Assembly: GCF_000221045.1 (NCBI RefSeq)
Contig: NC_015856.1
Coordinates: forward strand, 5,069,424-5,133,423
From: Collimonas fungivorans Ter331
GTDB lineage: Bacteria; Pseudomonadota; Gammaproteobacteria; Burkholderiales; Burkholderiaceae_D
DNA length: 64,000 nt
Direction: 5' to 3'
Each line of letters begins with the position of its first letter. The stretch's first letter is position 1. Below, piece after piece: positions 5,560-13,410 of the stretch. The notes below the pieces were generated by a model. That model worked only from the letters and a program-made list of their open reading frames with translations, did not search any database and was not told the DNA's origin. Both the position numbers and the translations under genes were made by a program.

Positions 5560-6918
5560 ATGGAAGTCACCAGAAGCGCACCCGCAACATCCCAGCATAT
5601 CGATACCGAAACAGCTGCAGAACAGCAAACCGCCAGCGCCGCACGCCGCAGCGGCAGCAGATCGCCAACCCGGGAATCGCTGCCCGGACTGGACTCGCTT
5701 TCCGGCAGCGGAAAGAAGGTAGCGAGCAGCAACCTTTTCGGCAGTAAAGGAAGCAGCTCACTGCCGGCTCCGGCAACTGAACCAGCGCCCCGGAAGCACG
5801 GCAGCTATAAAGGCGGGGTCAGCACTGCCGCGCTTGCAACGCATCTGCAGAACGCATTTACCAACATATCGCAGCTCGATGCCAAGATGGATGAAATGGT
5901 AGCCAAGGGTAAATTTACGGTCACAGAAGCAGATACAGTCATTAAGAGCCAGATGCAGACATGGTTGAAAAAGCCGGGGACCGAAGCTGCGCTCCATACG
6001 CAGGCAACCCAGAGTTTCACTCATAAAATCGGCAAAGAAGATTTATTTCCCGGATGCATTCTGGTGCGCAAGGAAAGCATTCCGGAATCGAAGGCGCACG
6101 CGTTTTCCCTGGGACTGCAAATGGTGCCCGATCTGAATGGCATCGAGAACAATCAAGGCGACGATAACTGTTTCCACATCATGATGTGGGCGCACGATCA
6201 GCATAATCCGGTCAAGACGGAGCTGGATGGAAAAGGCGAGGCAGAACAACTGGAAGCGCGCGGCGGACTCGGTACATCGAACACCATGCGTGTGCAGGCG
6301 TCCTCGATACAGGAAGGCCAATACTGGGTCTACAAACCCACCGACAGGAATGTGGGCGACTGGGCGGCCCAGGCGGGTCAAATGTGGCAGGACGTCCCTT
6401 ATAGCAAAACCATCCTGGGCACTTCGATGAAACCGGGCGACAAATTTACAAAATTTACCGATGCGGCCCAGAAGGATATCCTGCGGGTGGCGTCGGATCC
6501 CTTCACCCATGCGCCGCCGCAGGCGCAGCCCTCGGATGGCGTCCATTTCCTGTCCATGACACCGAAAGAACGTACCCCGGGAGAAATTTGCTCTAGCGTT
6601 GCCGTGCGCTTGTATCAGGCGGCGCATGCCCAGATTGCGCTGGCCAATCAGGTGGAAAAAAACCAGGAATTGCCGACCGACGACGAAGCAGAGGCAATGC
6701 TGGAAAAAATCGTTTCCGAATTCACCGGATTGATGGCCAATAACGCGGAAGGCGTTTCCCCCAAGAGCGTCGAGCATTTCTGCAAAGTCGGCAAGACGGC
6801 GGAAGGCGAACCACAATTTAATTTCCTTGGCGTATTGACGGTAGACGCCAAGGACGTCTTGTACCCGGAGGCCAGGTACGACTCTGAGAACAACAGGATT
6901 CCCGCAGCGCCGCGCTAA
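5560..6918 (+). CDS. Likely T3SS effector with permuted papain-like motif set
   Basis: 452 residues. Residues 1-80 are Ser/Ala/Thr/Gln-rich and disordered-looking, like T3 secretion signals. The rest shows, in order, GCILVRK (165-171), CFHIMMWAHD (204-213) and EICSSVAVRLYQAA (343-355). This order (GD/GxIL, then HV/HI, then a late CS) is that of permuted NlpC/P60 or YiiX/YaeF-type enzymes, with H206 and C344 as possible catalytic residues. These enzymes cut or transfer acyl or peptide bonds. The gene has a PIP box, an HpaB-like chaperone gene before it, and a good ribosome site (GGAG). The fold is my inference from short motifs; I recognise no named effector. Confidence 0.6.
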   Translation: MEVTRSAPATSQHIDTETAAEQQTASAARRSGSRSPTRESLPGLDSLSGSGKKVASSNLFGSKGSSSLPAPATEPAPRKHGSYKGGVSTAALATHLQNAFTNISQLDAKMDEMVAKGKFTVTEADTVIKSQMQTWLKKPGTEAALHTQATQSFTHKIGKEDLFPGCILVRKESIPESKAHAFSLGLQMVPDLNGIENNQGDDNCFHIMMWAHDQHNPVKTELDGKGEAEQLEARGGLGTSNTMRVQASSIQEGQYWVYKPTDRNVGDWAAQAGQMWQDVPYSKTILGTSMKPGDKFTKFTDAAQKDILRVASDPFTHAPPQAQPSDGVHFLSMTPKERTPGEICSSVAVRLYQAAHAQIALANQVEKNQELPTDDEAEAMLEKIVSEFTGLMANNAEGVSPKSVEHFCKVGKTAEGEPQFNFLGVLTVDAKDVLYPEARYDSENNRIPAAPR

Positions 6919-7173
6919 TTGCGTCATCGCGATCTGGTCTGGCTGCCAGCCGCTTTTACGGCTAAGTTGTCCTACCGGATCGCTGGTGCAATGCCTTGTT
7001 TTTAGCCTGCCATCCATTTTGTCCCCGCTCGAAACCTGCCCGCTGGTAGCCCCACGCCGATATCGGCTCCTGTATCATCTGGATGCAGGACCGGAGCCAA
7101 CTTACCGCATGCCGAAGCGGATCGTTAGCCGAGCCAGGCCAGTCGGACTACTCGATTAACCAGAGGATAAAAA

Positions 7174-8088
7174 ATGCAACTAGCATGGCTGGAGGATTTC
7201 GTCGAATTGGCTCGGACACGCAATTTTTCCCGAGCGGCAGAAAATCGTTTTGTCACGTCTCCAGCCTTCGGCCGCCGCATTCGCGCGCTGGAAGAATGGG
7301 TCGGCGCACCGCTGGCGGAACGCAAACAGCCGGTTTCCCTGACTCCAGCCGGCATGTTGTTTCTGGACGCGGCAACCCATTCGCTGGATGTCTTGCATGC
7401 AGCGCGCGCCCAGTTGCAAAACCCTGCGCCGCATGCGGAAGAGACGCTAAGAATTGCAACAGGCCGGACGCTGGCGAAAACATTTTTTCCTGACTGGTGT
7501 GAATCCATCAACCGCCGTTTCGGTCCATTCCTGGTGTCTCTCAGCACCGGCGGCGCGCAGGAGGGGATCATGCGCTTGTCGTCCGGCGATGTCGATTTGC
7601 TGTTGAGTTACGGCAGTCCATCCACCCGGCTGCTGATCGACCCCAATCTCTATGAATCCATCTTGCTGGATCACGAAACGTTATTGCCCGTCAGTGCGCC
7701 AAATGCAAAAGGACGCCCGCAATTCCGCATCTCTCCCACCGGCGATACGCCAATTCCCTGGTTGGCTTATTCTCCAACGCTGACCCTGCGCAGCGTGCTG
7801 TCCCAGCACCTGGCGAGCCTCACGCACAAATTGCCGCTGCACATGGTCTGCCAGGCCGATTCTTACGAAGCGATCCTGGAAATGGCCAAGCGTGGCGCCG
7901 GCTTGACCTGGTTGCCGCAGAGGCTGGTGCAGGATGAATTGAAGCTGGGCCACCTGGCGGTCGCTGGCGACGCCGGCATGCGTGTCAGCTTCGATATTTC
8001 GCTGTACCGCTCGCGCCGCAACAGCAATGCGCGGGTGGATGCGATCTGGCAGGGTCTGTCGTCGGCCACAAAACAAGTACGAAAATGA
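7174..8088 (+). CDS. LysR-family transcriptional regulator
   Basis: 304 residues with an N-terminal winged helix-turn-helix (residues 1-60, ARTRNFSRAAENRF then FGRRIRALEEWVG) and a C-terminal effector-binding domain. Length is normal. It runs in the same direction as the MHS transporter and amidohydrolase genes downstream and probably controls them in response to their substrate. Ribosome site AGAGGA lies before the ATG. It is not a recognised T3SS regulator and marks the left end of a metabolic block inside the T3SS region. Confidence 0.92.
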   Translation: MQLAWLEDFVELARTRNFSRAAENRFVTSPAFGRRIRALEEWVGAPLAERKQPVSLTPAGMLFLDAATHSLDVLHAARAQLQNPAPHAEETLRIATGRTLAKTFFPDWCESINRRFGPFLVSLSTGGAQEGIMRLSSGDVDLLLSYGSPSTRLLIDPNLYESILLDHETLLPVSAPNAKGRPQFRISPTGDTPIPWLAYSPTLTLRSVLSQHLASLTHKLPLHMVCQADSYEAILEMAKRGAGLTWLPQRLVQDELKLGHLAVAGDAGMRVSFDISLYRSRRNSNARVDAIWQGLSSATKQVRK

Positions 8089-8319
8089 CATCGCTTTCAT
8101 GATGCTCGGGGCCGAATATCGGGCCGTACTTCGCACCGTGCATTGCACTCCTTACGTGCATCACGGCACCAAATAAGCCCTTTTTGGGCTGTACCCAGCA
8201 CCGGTTGCGTGCACGCCAAACCGGCTACGCCGAATGAGCAGCGATCGCTGCCGAAATAGCAATGAGCGCAAAAAACATCGCCCTACACTTCTTGCTCATT
8301 ACTATTCCGGAGATATCTC

Positions 8320-9633
8320 ATGTCAGCTCAGTTTCGTTCCCCCGACCTAGGCGCAATGCCGGTCGCAAGGCGTAATCCCTGGAAGGAAATCTGTGCCGCC
8401 AGCATCGGCAACGCGCTGGAATTTTACGATTTGCTGATCTACGGATATTTCGCAATTGTAATCGGCAAACTGTTTTTCCCCAGCGCGGACGAAACCACAT
8501 CTTTGCTGCTCAGCGTCGGCACATTCGGCATTTCCTTCGTCATGCGCCCGCTCGGCGCCGTTATCCTGGGTTCGTATGCGGACCGCGCCGGACGCAAGGC
8601 ATCGCTGACACTATCGATTCTTTTCATGATGGCAGGCACGGCGATGATTGCTTTCGCACCGACCTATTCCCAGATCGGCATCATGTCACCGCTGATCGTC
8701 ATCGCTGCCCGCATGCTGCAAGGTTTTTCAACCGGCGGCGAGTTCGGTGCGGCTACCGCTTTCATGGTTGAACATGCGGACGCCAAGCGGCGCGGTTTCT
8801 TCGCCAGCTGGCAATTGTCGACACAAGGGCTGGCCACGGTGCTTGCCGCCGGCGTCAGCGCTCTTCTTAGCTATGTATTGACGGAGAGCCAGTTGAATGA
8901 TTGGGGCTGGCGGGTAGCTTTTTGCGTTGGCTTGCTGATAGGACCAGTCGGCCTGTATATTCGCAGCCAGATCGACGAAACGCCGGAATTCAAGAAACTT
9001 GCCGCCGCCAAGCAGGAGAAATCTCCGCTGAAAACGGTACTGGTCAACGATCGCTTGAATCTGTTGCTGGGTATCGGCGTGGTTGCTGGAGCGACTGCTT
9101 TCAACTACGTCCACAAAGTGTACATGCCGACTTACGCGTTGAAGCAATTGCATATTCCAGCGACGTCTTCATTTCTCGGCGCCATGGTGACAGGTTTCGT
9201 TCTGATGGTGACGGCGCCGATGTTCGGCACACTGTCGGACCGTCACGGACGATTCAAGGTACTGTCAATTGCGATGATGATGATCGGCGCCACCTCATAT
9301 CCGCTATTCCTGATGTTGACCACCTGGCCAACCGTGACGACCCTGATCATCGTGCAGGCGATAGTCGGGCTGTTGCTCGCGGCATGTCTTGGACCGATAC
9401 CGGCAATGCTGTCGGACATTTTTCCGACCAGCACCCGCGGCACCGGATTAGCCCTTAGCTACAATTTTTCAGTGACCATATTCGGCGGCTTTTCGCCTCT
9501 GATCGTTACCTGGATGATTGCTTTCACCAATAACAAGATGGCGCCCAGCTTTTATGTAATGACAACCGGCTTGATCAGCATTGTCGCGGTACTCGCACTG
9601 GGCCGCCGGATGGCTCGCCGCAAGCCATTTTAA
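8320..9633 (+). CDS. MHS-family (MFS) metabolite:proton symporter
   Basis: 437 residues, about 12 transmembrane helices. The start NPWKEICAASIGNALEFYDLLIYGYF is typical of the metabolite:H+ symporter branch (citrate, alpha-ketoglutarate and proline/betaine carriers). The MFS loop motif appears after helix 2 (GSYADRAGRK) and again in the second half (GTLSDRHGR). The substrate cannot be read from sequence; the neighbouring AstE/AspA-like hydrolase suggests an N-acyl amino acid or related carboxylate. A terminator follows the gene. Confidence 0.9.
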   Translation: MSAQFRSPDLGAMPVARRNPWKEICAASIGNALEFYDLLIYGYFAIVIGKLFFPSADETTSLLLSVGTFGISFVMRPLGAVILGSYADRAGRKASLTLSILFMMAGTAMIAFAPTYSQIGIMSPLIVIAARMLQGFSTGGEFGAATAFMVEHADAKRRGFFASWQLSTQGLATVLAAGVSALLSYVLTESQLNDWGWRVAFCVGLLIGPVGLYIRSQIDETPEFKKLAAAKQEKSPLKTVLVNDRLNLLLGIGVVAGATAFNYVHKVYMPTYALKQLHIPATSSFLGAMVTGFVLMVTAPMFGTLSDRHGRFKVLSIAMMMIGATSYPLFLMLTTWPTVTTLIIVQAIVGLLLAACLGPIPAMLSDIFPTSTRGTGLALSYNFSVTIFGGFSPLIVTWMIAFTNNKMAPSFYVMTTGLISIVAVLALGRRMARRKPF

Positions 9634-9683
9634 GCCCTGGTTGTTGTCACGGCTCATCTGCCATCACGCATTCACATTATTTC

Positions 9684-9716
9684 TGCCGGATCGTCATGCG
9701 CATCCGGCATTTTTTT
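9684..9716 (+). terminator. Intrinsic terminator after the MHS transporter
   Basis: TGCCGGAT (9684-9691) and ATCCGGCA (9702-9709) form an 8-bp stem with a 10-base loop, followed by seven T. It separates the transporter from the amidohydrolase gene that starts 18 bases later, so read-through or a second promoter would be needed for co-expression. Confidence 0.85.
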
Positions 9717-9733
9717 CAAGCAGGAGCAGAATC

Positions 9734-10720
9734 ATGAATACCTTGGAACAAATACGCGCCATGTTGCAAGCCTATCCAATGGAGGTGGCGTTTCCCGACA
9801 TCCGCAGATGGCAGCGCGGAACTGCCGGCGTGGACTATGTACATGCATTTGACAGCGGCGTCCCCGGTCCGCACGTGATGATCATGGCGCTGACGCACGG
9901 CAATGAAGTCAGCGGCGCGATCGCGGTCGACCAGTTGCTACGGGCCGAACTGCGCCCGCTTAAAGGTCGCGTCACACTCGGTTTTGCGAATGTCGAGGCT
10001 TATCATCGCTTCGATCGCAACAATCCGGACGCGACGCGTTTCATCGATGAAGACTTGAATCGCGTCTGGTCGGCATCCCGCCTCGACAGCGGCGACGATA
10101 CTGTGGAATTGCGCCGCGCGCGGGAATTGCGTCCAATTGTCGAAAGTGTCGATTTTTTACTGGATCTGCATTCGATGCACGAGGAAGCACCTCCATTATT
10201 GCTGAGCGGACCGTTGCAAAAAGGCATCCGCTTTGCCGCCGAAATCGGTGCGCCGGAACATGTGATCGTCGATGCCGGCCACGCGAACGGAAGACGGATG
10301 CGCGATTACGGCAGCTTTGGCGACGCAACCAGTCCGAAGAATGCATTGCTGATCGAGAGCGGACAGCATTTTTCGCTGCGGAGCCGGGACGTCGCGCTAG
10401 ACGCTGCGTCACGCTTCCTGCTCAAGACCGGAGTTGTCGCGGCAACTCAGCTGAATAGTTTTTTGACGCAAGACAGAACCTTAAGCCAGCAGTTTTTCGA
10501 GGTAACCCAGCCGATAGTCGCGGACACGACCGATTTTGAATTTACTCAAGATTTCCGCGGACTGGAGTTGATCGAGCGCGCCGGCACTGTCATCGCGCGT
10601 GACGGCGAGCGGGAGATTTTCACGCCTTACGACAACTGCGTCATCATCATGCCGTCGCTGCGCCATTTGGCGCCTGGCGTAACGGTAATGCGTCTGGCCA
10701 AGGTGCTTGACGATAAATAG
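9734..10720 (+). CDS. AstE/AspA-family zinc amidohydrolase (N-acyl amino acid deacylase type)
   Basis: 328 residues from the ATG after CAGGAGCAG. Zinc-binding residues of the M14 AstE/AspA family are visible: THGNEVSG (H55, E58) and DLHS (H146). FIDEDLNRVW (about 103-112) matches the conserved D-x-N-R substrate motif of aspartoacylase. Family members remove acyl groups from N-acyl amino acids (succinylglutamate, acetylaspartate). No other arginine succinyltransferase pathway genes are near, so AstE itself is less likely. Probably works with the MHS carrier and LysR regulator upstream. Confidence 0.8.
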   Translation: MNTLEQIRAMLQAYPMEVAFPDIRRWQRGTAGVDYVHAFDSGVPGPHVMIMALTHGNEVSGAIAVDQLLRAELRPLKGRVTLGFANVEAYHRFDRNNPDATRFIDEDLNRVWSASRLDSGDDTVELRRARELRPIVESVDFLLDLHSMHEEAPPLLLSGPLQKGIRFAAEIGAPEHVIVDAGHANGRRMRDYGSFGDATSPKNALLIESGQHFSLRSRDVALDAASRFLLKTGVVAATQLNSFLTQDRTLSQQFFEVTQPIVADTTDFEFTQDFRGLELIERAGTVIARDGEREIFTPYDNCVIIMPSLRHLAPGVTVMRLAKVLDDK

Positions 10721-10803
10721 CCGGCGGTGGGGAAAAATGCAAGATTACTCCGCTTGCTCGGAAAGATCGAAATCCATCCATATATTCAATCCAAGAACTT
10801 AAA

Positions 10804-11958
10804 ATGCCATTTAGACATATGCTTATCAGGTTAGTTGTATTCGTGGCAGTGTCGCATTTATTCTTTTCGGCGCATGCCGGCGAACAGACCGATATCGTCC
10901 TTGGTCAATCTGCTCCTTTAAGCGGGAGCTTCAGTGAAATGGGAGAAACCTATCGAGACGGCGCGCAAATCTACTTTGAAAAGATCAACAAGGAAGGCGG
11001 CGTAAACGGCCGGCGCATCCGTTTAATCACTCTGGATGACGGCTACGACGCCAAACGCGCTCAAGTCAACACCAAAGAATTGATCGAGCAACATCAGGCG
11101 CTGGCGCTGTTCGGTCACATGTTCACCAATACAGTCTTCGCTTCGCTGCCGCTGGCCACTGCTGCCGGCGTACCGTATGTCGGACCGTACGCCGGCAACG
11201 AGACGTTGTACGCAGGGCCGGTCAATCACATCCTGTTCATGACGCGCGCCAGCTATTCTACTGAACTGGACGCTTTGCTGCGCCATGTACAGGCGATGGG
11301 ATTAACGCGAGTGGCGCTGGCGCGCTACGATAGCCCCGGCGGCGCCATTTTGCAAAAAGACCTGGAAGAAAAATTGAAAGCAATCAAGCTAGCGCCGGTC
11401 GGCGTCGCGACGATGCAGCTCAATTCGACGCAACCGGCCGATGTCGTGCTCAAGATAATCAAGATGCACCCGCAAGCGATCCTGCTGGGCGTCTCCGGTG
11501 ACGATGCCGTTGCCTTCGTACGACAATTCAATCAGTCTGCCGATAAGTTTCCGGTCCAGTTTCTCGCGCGCAGTCTTATCGGCGGACATCAGCTGGTTGT
11601 AAAACTTGGCAGCGAAAGCAGGGGCATCGTGATATCGCAAGTAGCGCCGTCGCCGTTCAATGGCGAGACCCACATCGCCCGTGAATATCAGGCTGCATTG
11701 AAAGCTGCGAATGCGGCGGGGCGTAAACTGGTGGCGAGCTATATCGGCTTTGACGGCTATATCGCAGCGAAAGTGATGGTGGAGGGTTTAAGGCGCGCCG
11801 GGCCGAATCCCGGCAGGCCGGCATTGGTCAAGGCGCTGGAAACGATGCATCACTGGGATGCCGGCGATTTCATCGTGGATTACGATGAAAACAACCATAC
11901 AGGTTCGAAATTCGTCACGGTTACGGTAATCGGCGCGGGCGGTCATTACATCGAATGA
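10804..11958 (+). CDS. Periplasmic binding protein, Leu/Ile/Val-receptor family
   Basis: 384 residues with a signal peptide (cleavage near residue 25, AHA-G) and the type I periplasmic-binding fold (Peripla_BP_6): DIVLGQSAPLSGSF at the start, then INKEGGVNGRRIRL and FGHMFTNT. This family binds amino acids, amides or aromatic acids for ABC transporters or sensor proteins. No permease or ATPase gene is adjacent, so it is an orphan receptor that must use another transporter or a sensory partner. Unlike livK further right, it is not in a transporter operon. Confidence 0.85.
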   Translation: MPFRHMLIRLVVFVAVSHLFFSAHAGEQTDIVLGQSAPLSGSFSEMGETYRDGAQIYFEKINKEGGVNGRRIRLITLDDGYDAKRAQVNTKELIEQHQALALFGHMFTNTVFASLPLATAAGVPYVGPYAGNETLYAGPVNHILFMTRASYSTELDALLRHVQAMGLTRVALARYDSPGGAILQKDLEEKLKAIKLAPVGVATMQLNSTQPADVVLKIIKMHPQAILLGVSGDDAVAFVRQFNQSADKFPVQFLARSLIGGHQLVVKLGSESRGIVISQVAPSPFNGETHIAREYQAALKAANAAGRKLVASYIGFDGYIAAKVMVEGLRRAGPNPGRPALVKALETMHHWDAGDFIVDYDENNHTGSKFVTVTVIGAGGHYIE

Positions 11959-12151
11959 CTCGGAAGGCGCTGTATGGCTGCCCCGGCCTGGGCGTCCCGT
12001 CTAGGCGAGATAATGCTTGCCTACTGACTGAACGGTATTGCCGCAGGAGGCGTGGTTCAGGGAGTTTCTTTGGCGGAAACTTCATTCATGAAGAACGCGA
12101 TGCCCTGGTTTATCGTACATCCGTCCAGCGGCTGTCGGCTAGACGCTGCCG

Positions 12152-13069
12152 CTATTGCCCGGCCTTTATGCGCCGCAGGTTATTGATATAGCCGGCGGCC
12201 GTCAGCGGCACGAATCCTGAAAAACGCGCGTAGCGGTCGCCGTTCTCGAACAGATAGCTGGCGAACGCCGTAACTTCAGGCTTGGCTAATGCCGATTGGG
12301 CGATGTACACGTACAGCAGCCGGGTCAATGGCCCATAGGCTTCCGACAATACCGAGCTTGCATCTGGTATTACCGCCCCTTTTCCGAAATTGATCGGCAC
12401 CGGACGGACATTGCTCTTGCGCTCGACCAACGCGCCCAGAGAGACGAAGCCAATGGCGTTGACATCTTCCGATACCGCATCGATGATCTTGCCATGGTCG
12501 CTGAATATCGTGGTGTCGCCCCGCAAGAAGCCTCGCATGGCATTCACGCGCTCAGTGAAGAACATGGTGGTCCCCGACTTGGTATCGGGCGATACTATTT
12601 TCAGCGGCGCATCGCTATAGGCCATTCTTACCTGGTTCCAGTGAGTTACTTTGCCGTAAGACTCGGGGTGGAAAATCGATTTCAACTCTGCCATCGTCAA
12701 GTCATTGGTCCAATTGTTCGCCTTGTTGACGATCACCGCGACGGCGTCGTAAGCGATTGGCAACTCAAGATACGAAATTTTTTTATCCGCGCACGCTTTG
12801 GCTTGATCGGCCTGTATCTTGTTCGATGCCGGCACGATATCCGCTGCGCCTTTGCAAAGGTCCTTGAAACCGACACTGGTCCCCTTGAATTCGGCCTTGA
12901 TATCGCTTTTACTGCCGCGCTGATATTGGGTAACGGCAGTGGTGATCAGATTTTCTTCCGTATCGGAGCCGGAAATGCGCACGTCGGCTTGCGCCAGTGT
13001 CGACATCAGTCCAAAAACGGAAAACAGCGTAGCGCTGGCGGAGCGGAGATACATGCTGCGAATTTTCAT
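12152..13069 (-). CDS. PstS-like phosphate/anion-binding periplasmic protein
   Basis: 305 residues with a signal peptide (cleavage near 28, AQA-D). The start of the mature protein, VRISGSDTEEN, and SPDTKSGTTMFF in the middle resemble the anion-contacting loops of PstS-type proteins (PBP-like domain 2). No pstCAB genes are near, so it is an orphan. Many such orphans act in phosphate sensing, biofilm or surface attachment; the role here is open. Convergent with the preceding binding-protein gene. Confidence 0.8.
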   Translation of the reverse strand: MKIRSMYLRSASATLFSVFGLMSTLAQADVRISGSDTEENLITTAVTQYQRGSKSDIKAEFKGTSVGFKDLCKGAADIVPASNKIQADQAKACADKKISYLELPIAYDAVAVIVNKANNWTNDLTMAELKSIFHPESYGKVTHWNQVRMAYSDAPLKIVSPDTKSGTTMFFTERVNAMRGFLRGDTTIFSDHGKIIDAVSEDVNAIGFVSLGALVERKSNVRPVPINFGKGAVIPDASSVLSEAYGPLTRLLYVYIAQSALAKPEVTAFASYLFENGDRYARFSGFVPLTAAGYINNLRRIKAGQ

Positions 13070-13410
13070 CTTGCTTACTTTCGTACTATTGATATTTTCA
13101 CGAAGCCATTATTTTTTCCACATGCGTCAGTCCCGCCCAGGCCTCGTCTAGGAAAAGAGAAAACGCGGATGCAACGGCGCCTCGGTGAGCTCTGCCTGTA
13201 TGGCTTCTGCCGGCAGGCAACGCCGCGGCGCCATGCCGTTGCATGAACATGTCAGTATGCAGCGACAGGTGCAGAAAGCTATCGGGAAAGGTAGGTTTTT
13301 CGGTAGGGTTTTTCCTACGATCTCTGCGGCTTATTTGGGGCTGCACCAATCACCTCCAGATCGATGCTCAATCGCCATCGTCAAATGGGATAACCGGATA
13401 CTCGCCGCCG
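13070..13410. other. Intergenic region, no gene seen
   Basis: 341 bases between the PstS-like gene and the end of the large effector gene, both on the minus strand. Open frames here lack ribosome sites and family resemblance. An inverted repeat GTAGG...CCTAC with a T-rich centre near 13301-13317 could be a weak transcript end for the effector operon. It must also hold the promoter of the PstS-like gene. Confidence 0.5.

Noticed and set aside
6043-7017. Long minus-strand frame opposite the first effector gene
   Set aside because: Mirror of the effector coding frame; rich in Arg and His as expected for an antisense shadow.
6919-7173. Possible small gene between the effector and LysR genes
   Set aside because: Frames present have no ribosome site or recognisable protein; only a weak AGCCG/CGGCT hairpin near 6949-6964 is visible.
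11955-12191. 78-codon frame after the Leu/Ile/Val-receptor gene
   Set aside because: Overlaps the ends of two convergent real genes, has an unlikely composition rich in Arg and Cys, and no ribosome site.
13098-13349. 83-codon minus-strand frame between the PstS-like and effector genes
   Set aside because: No ribosome site or domain, and the composition looks like shadow coding.
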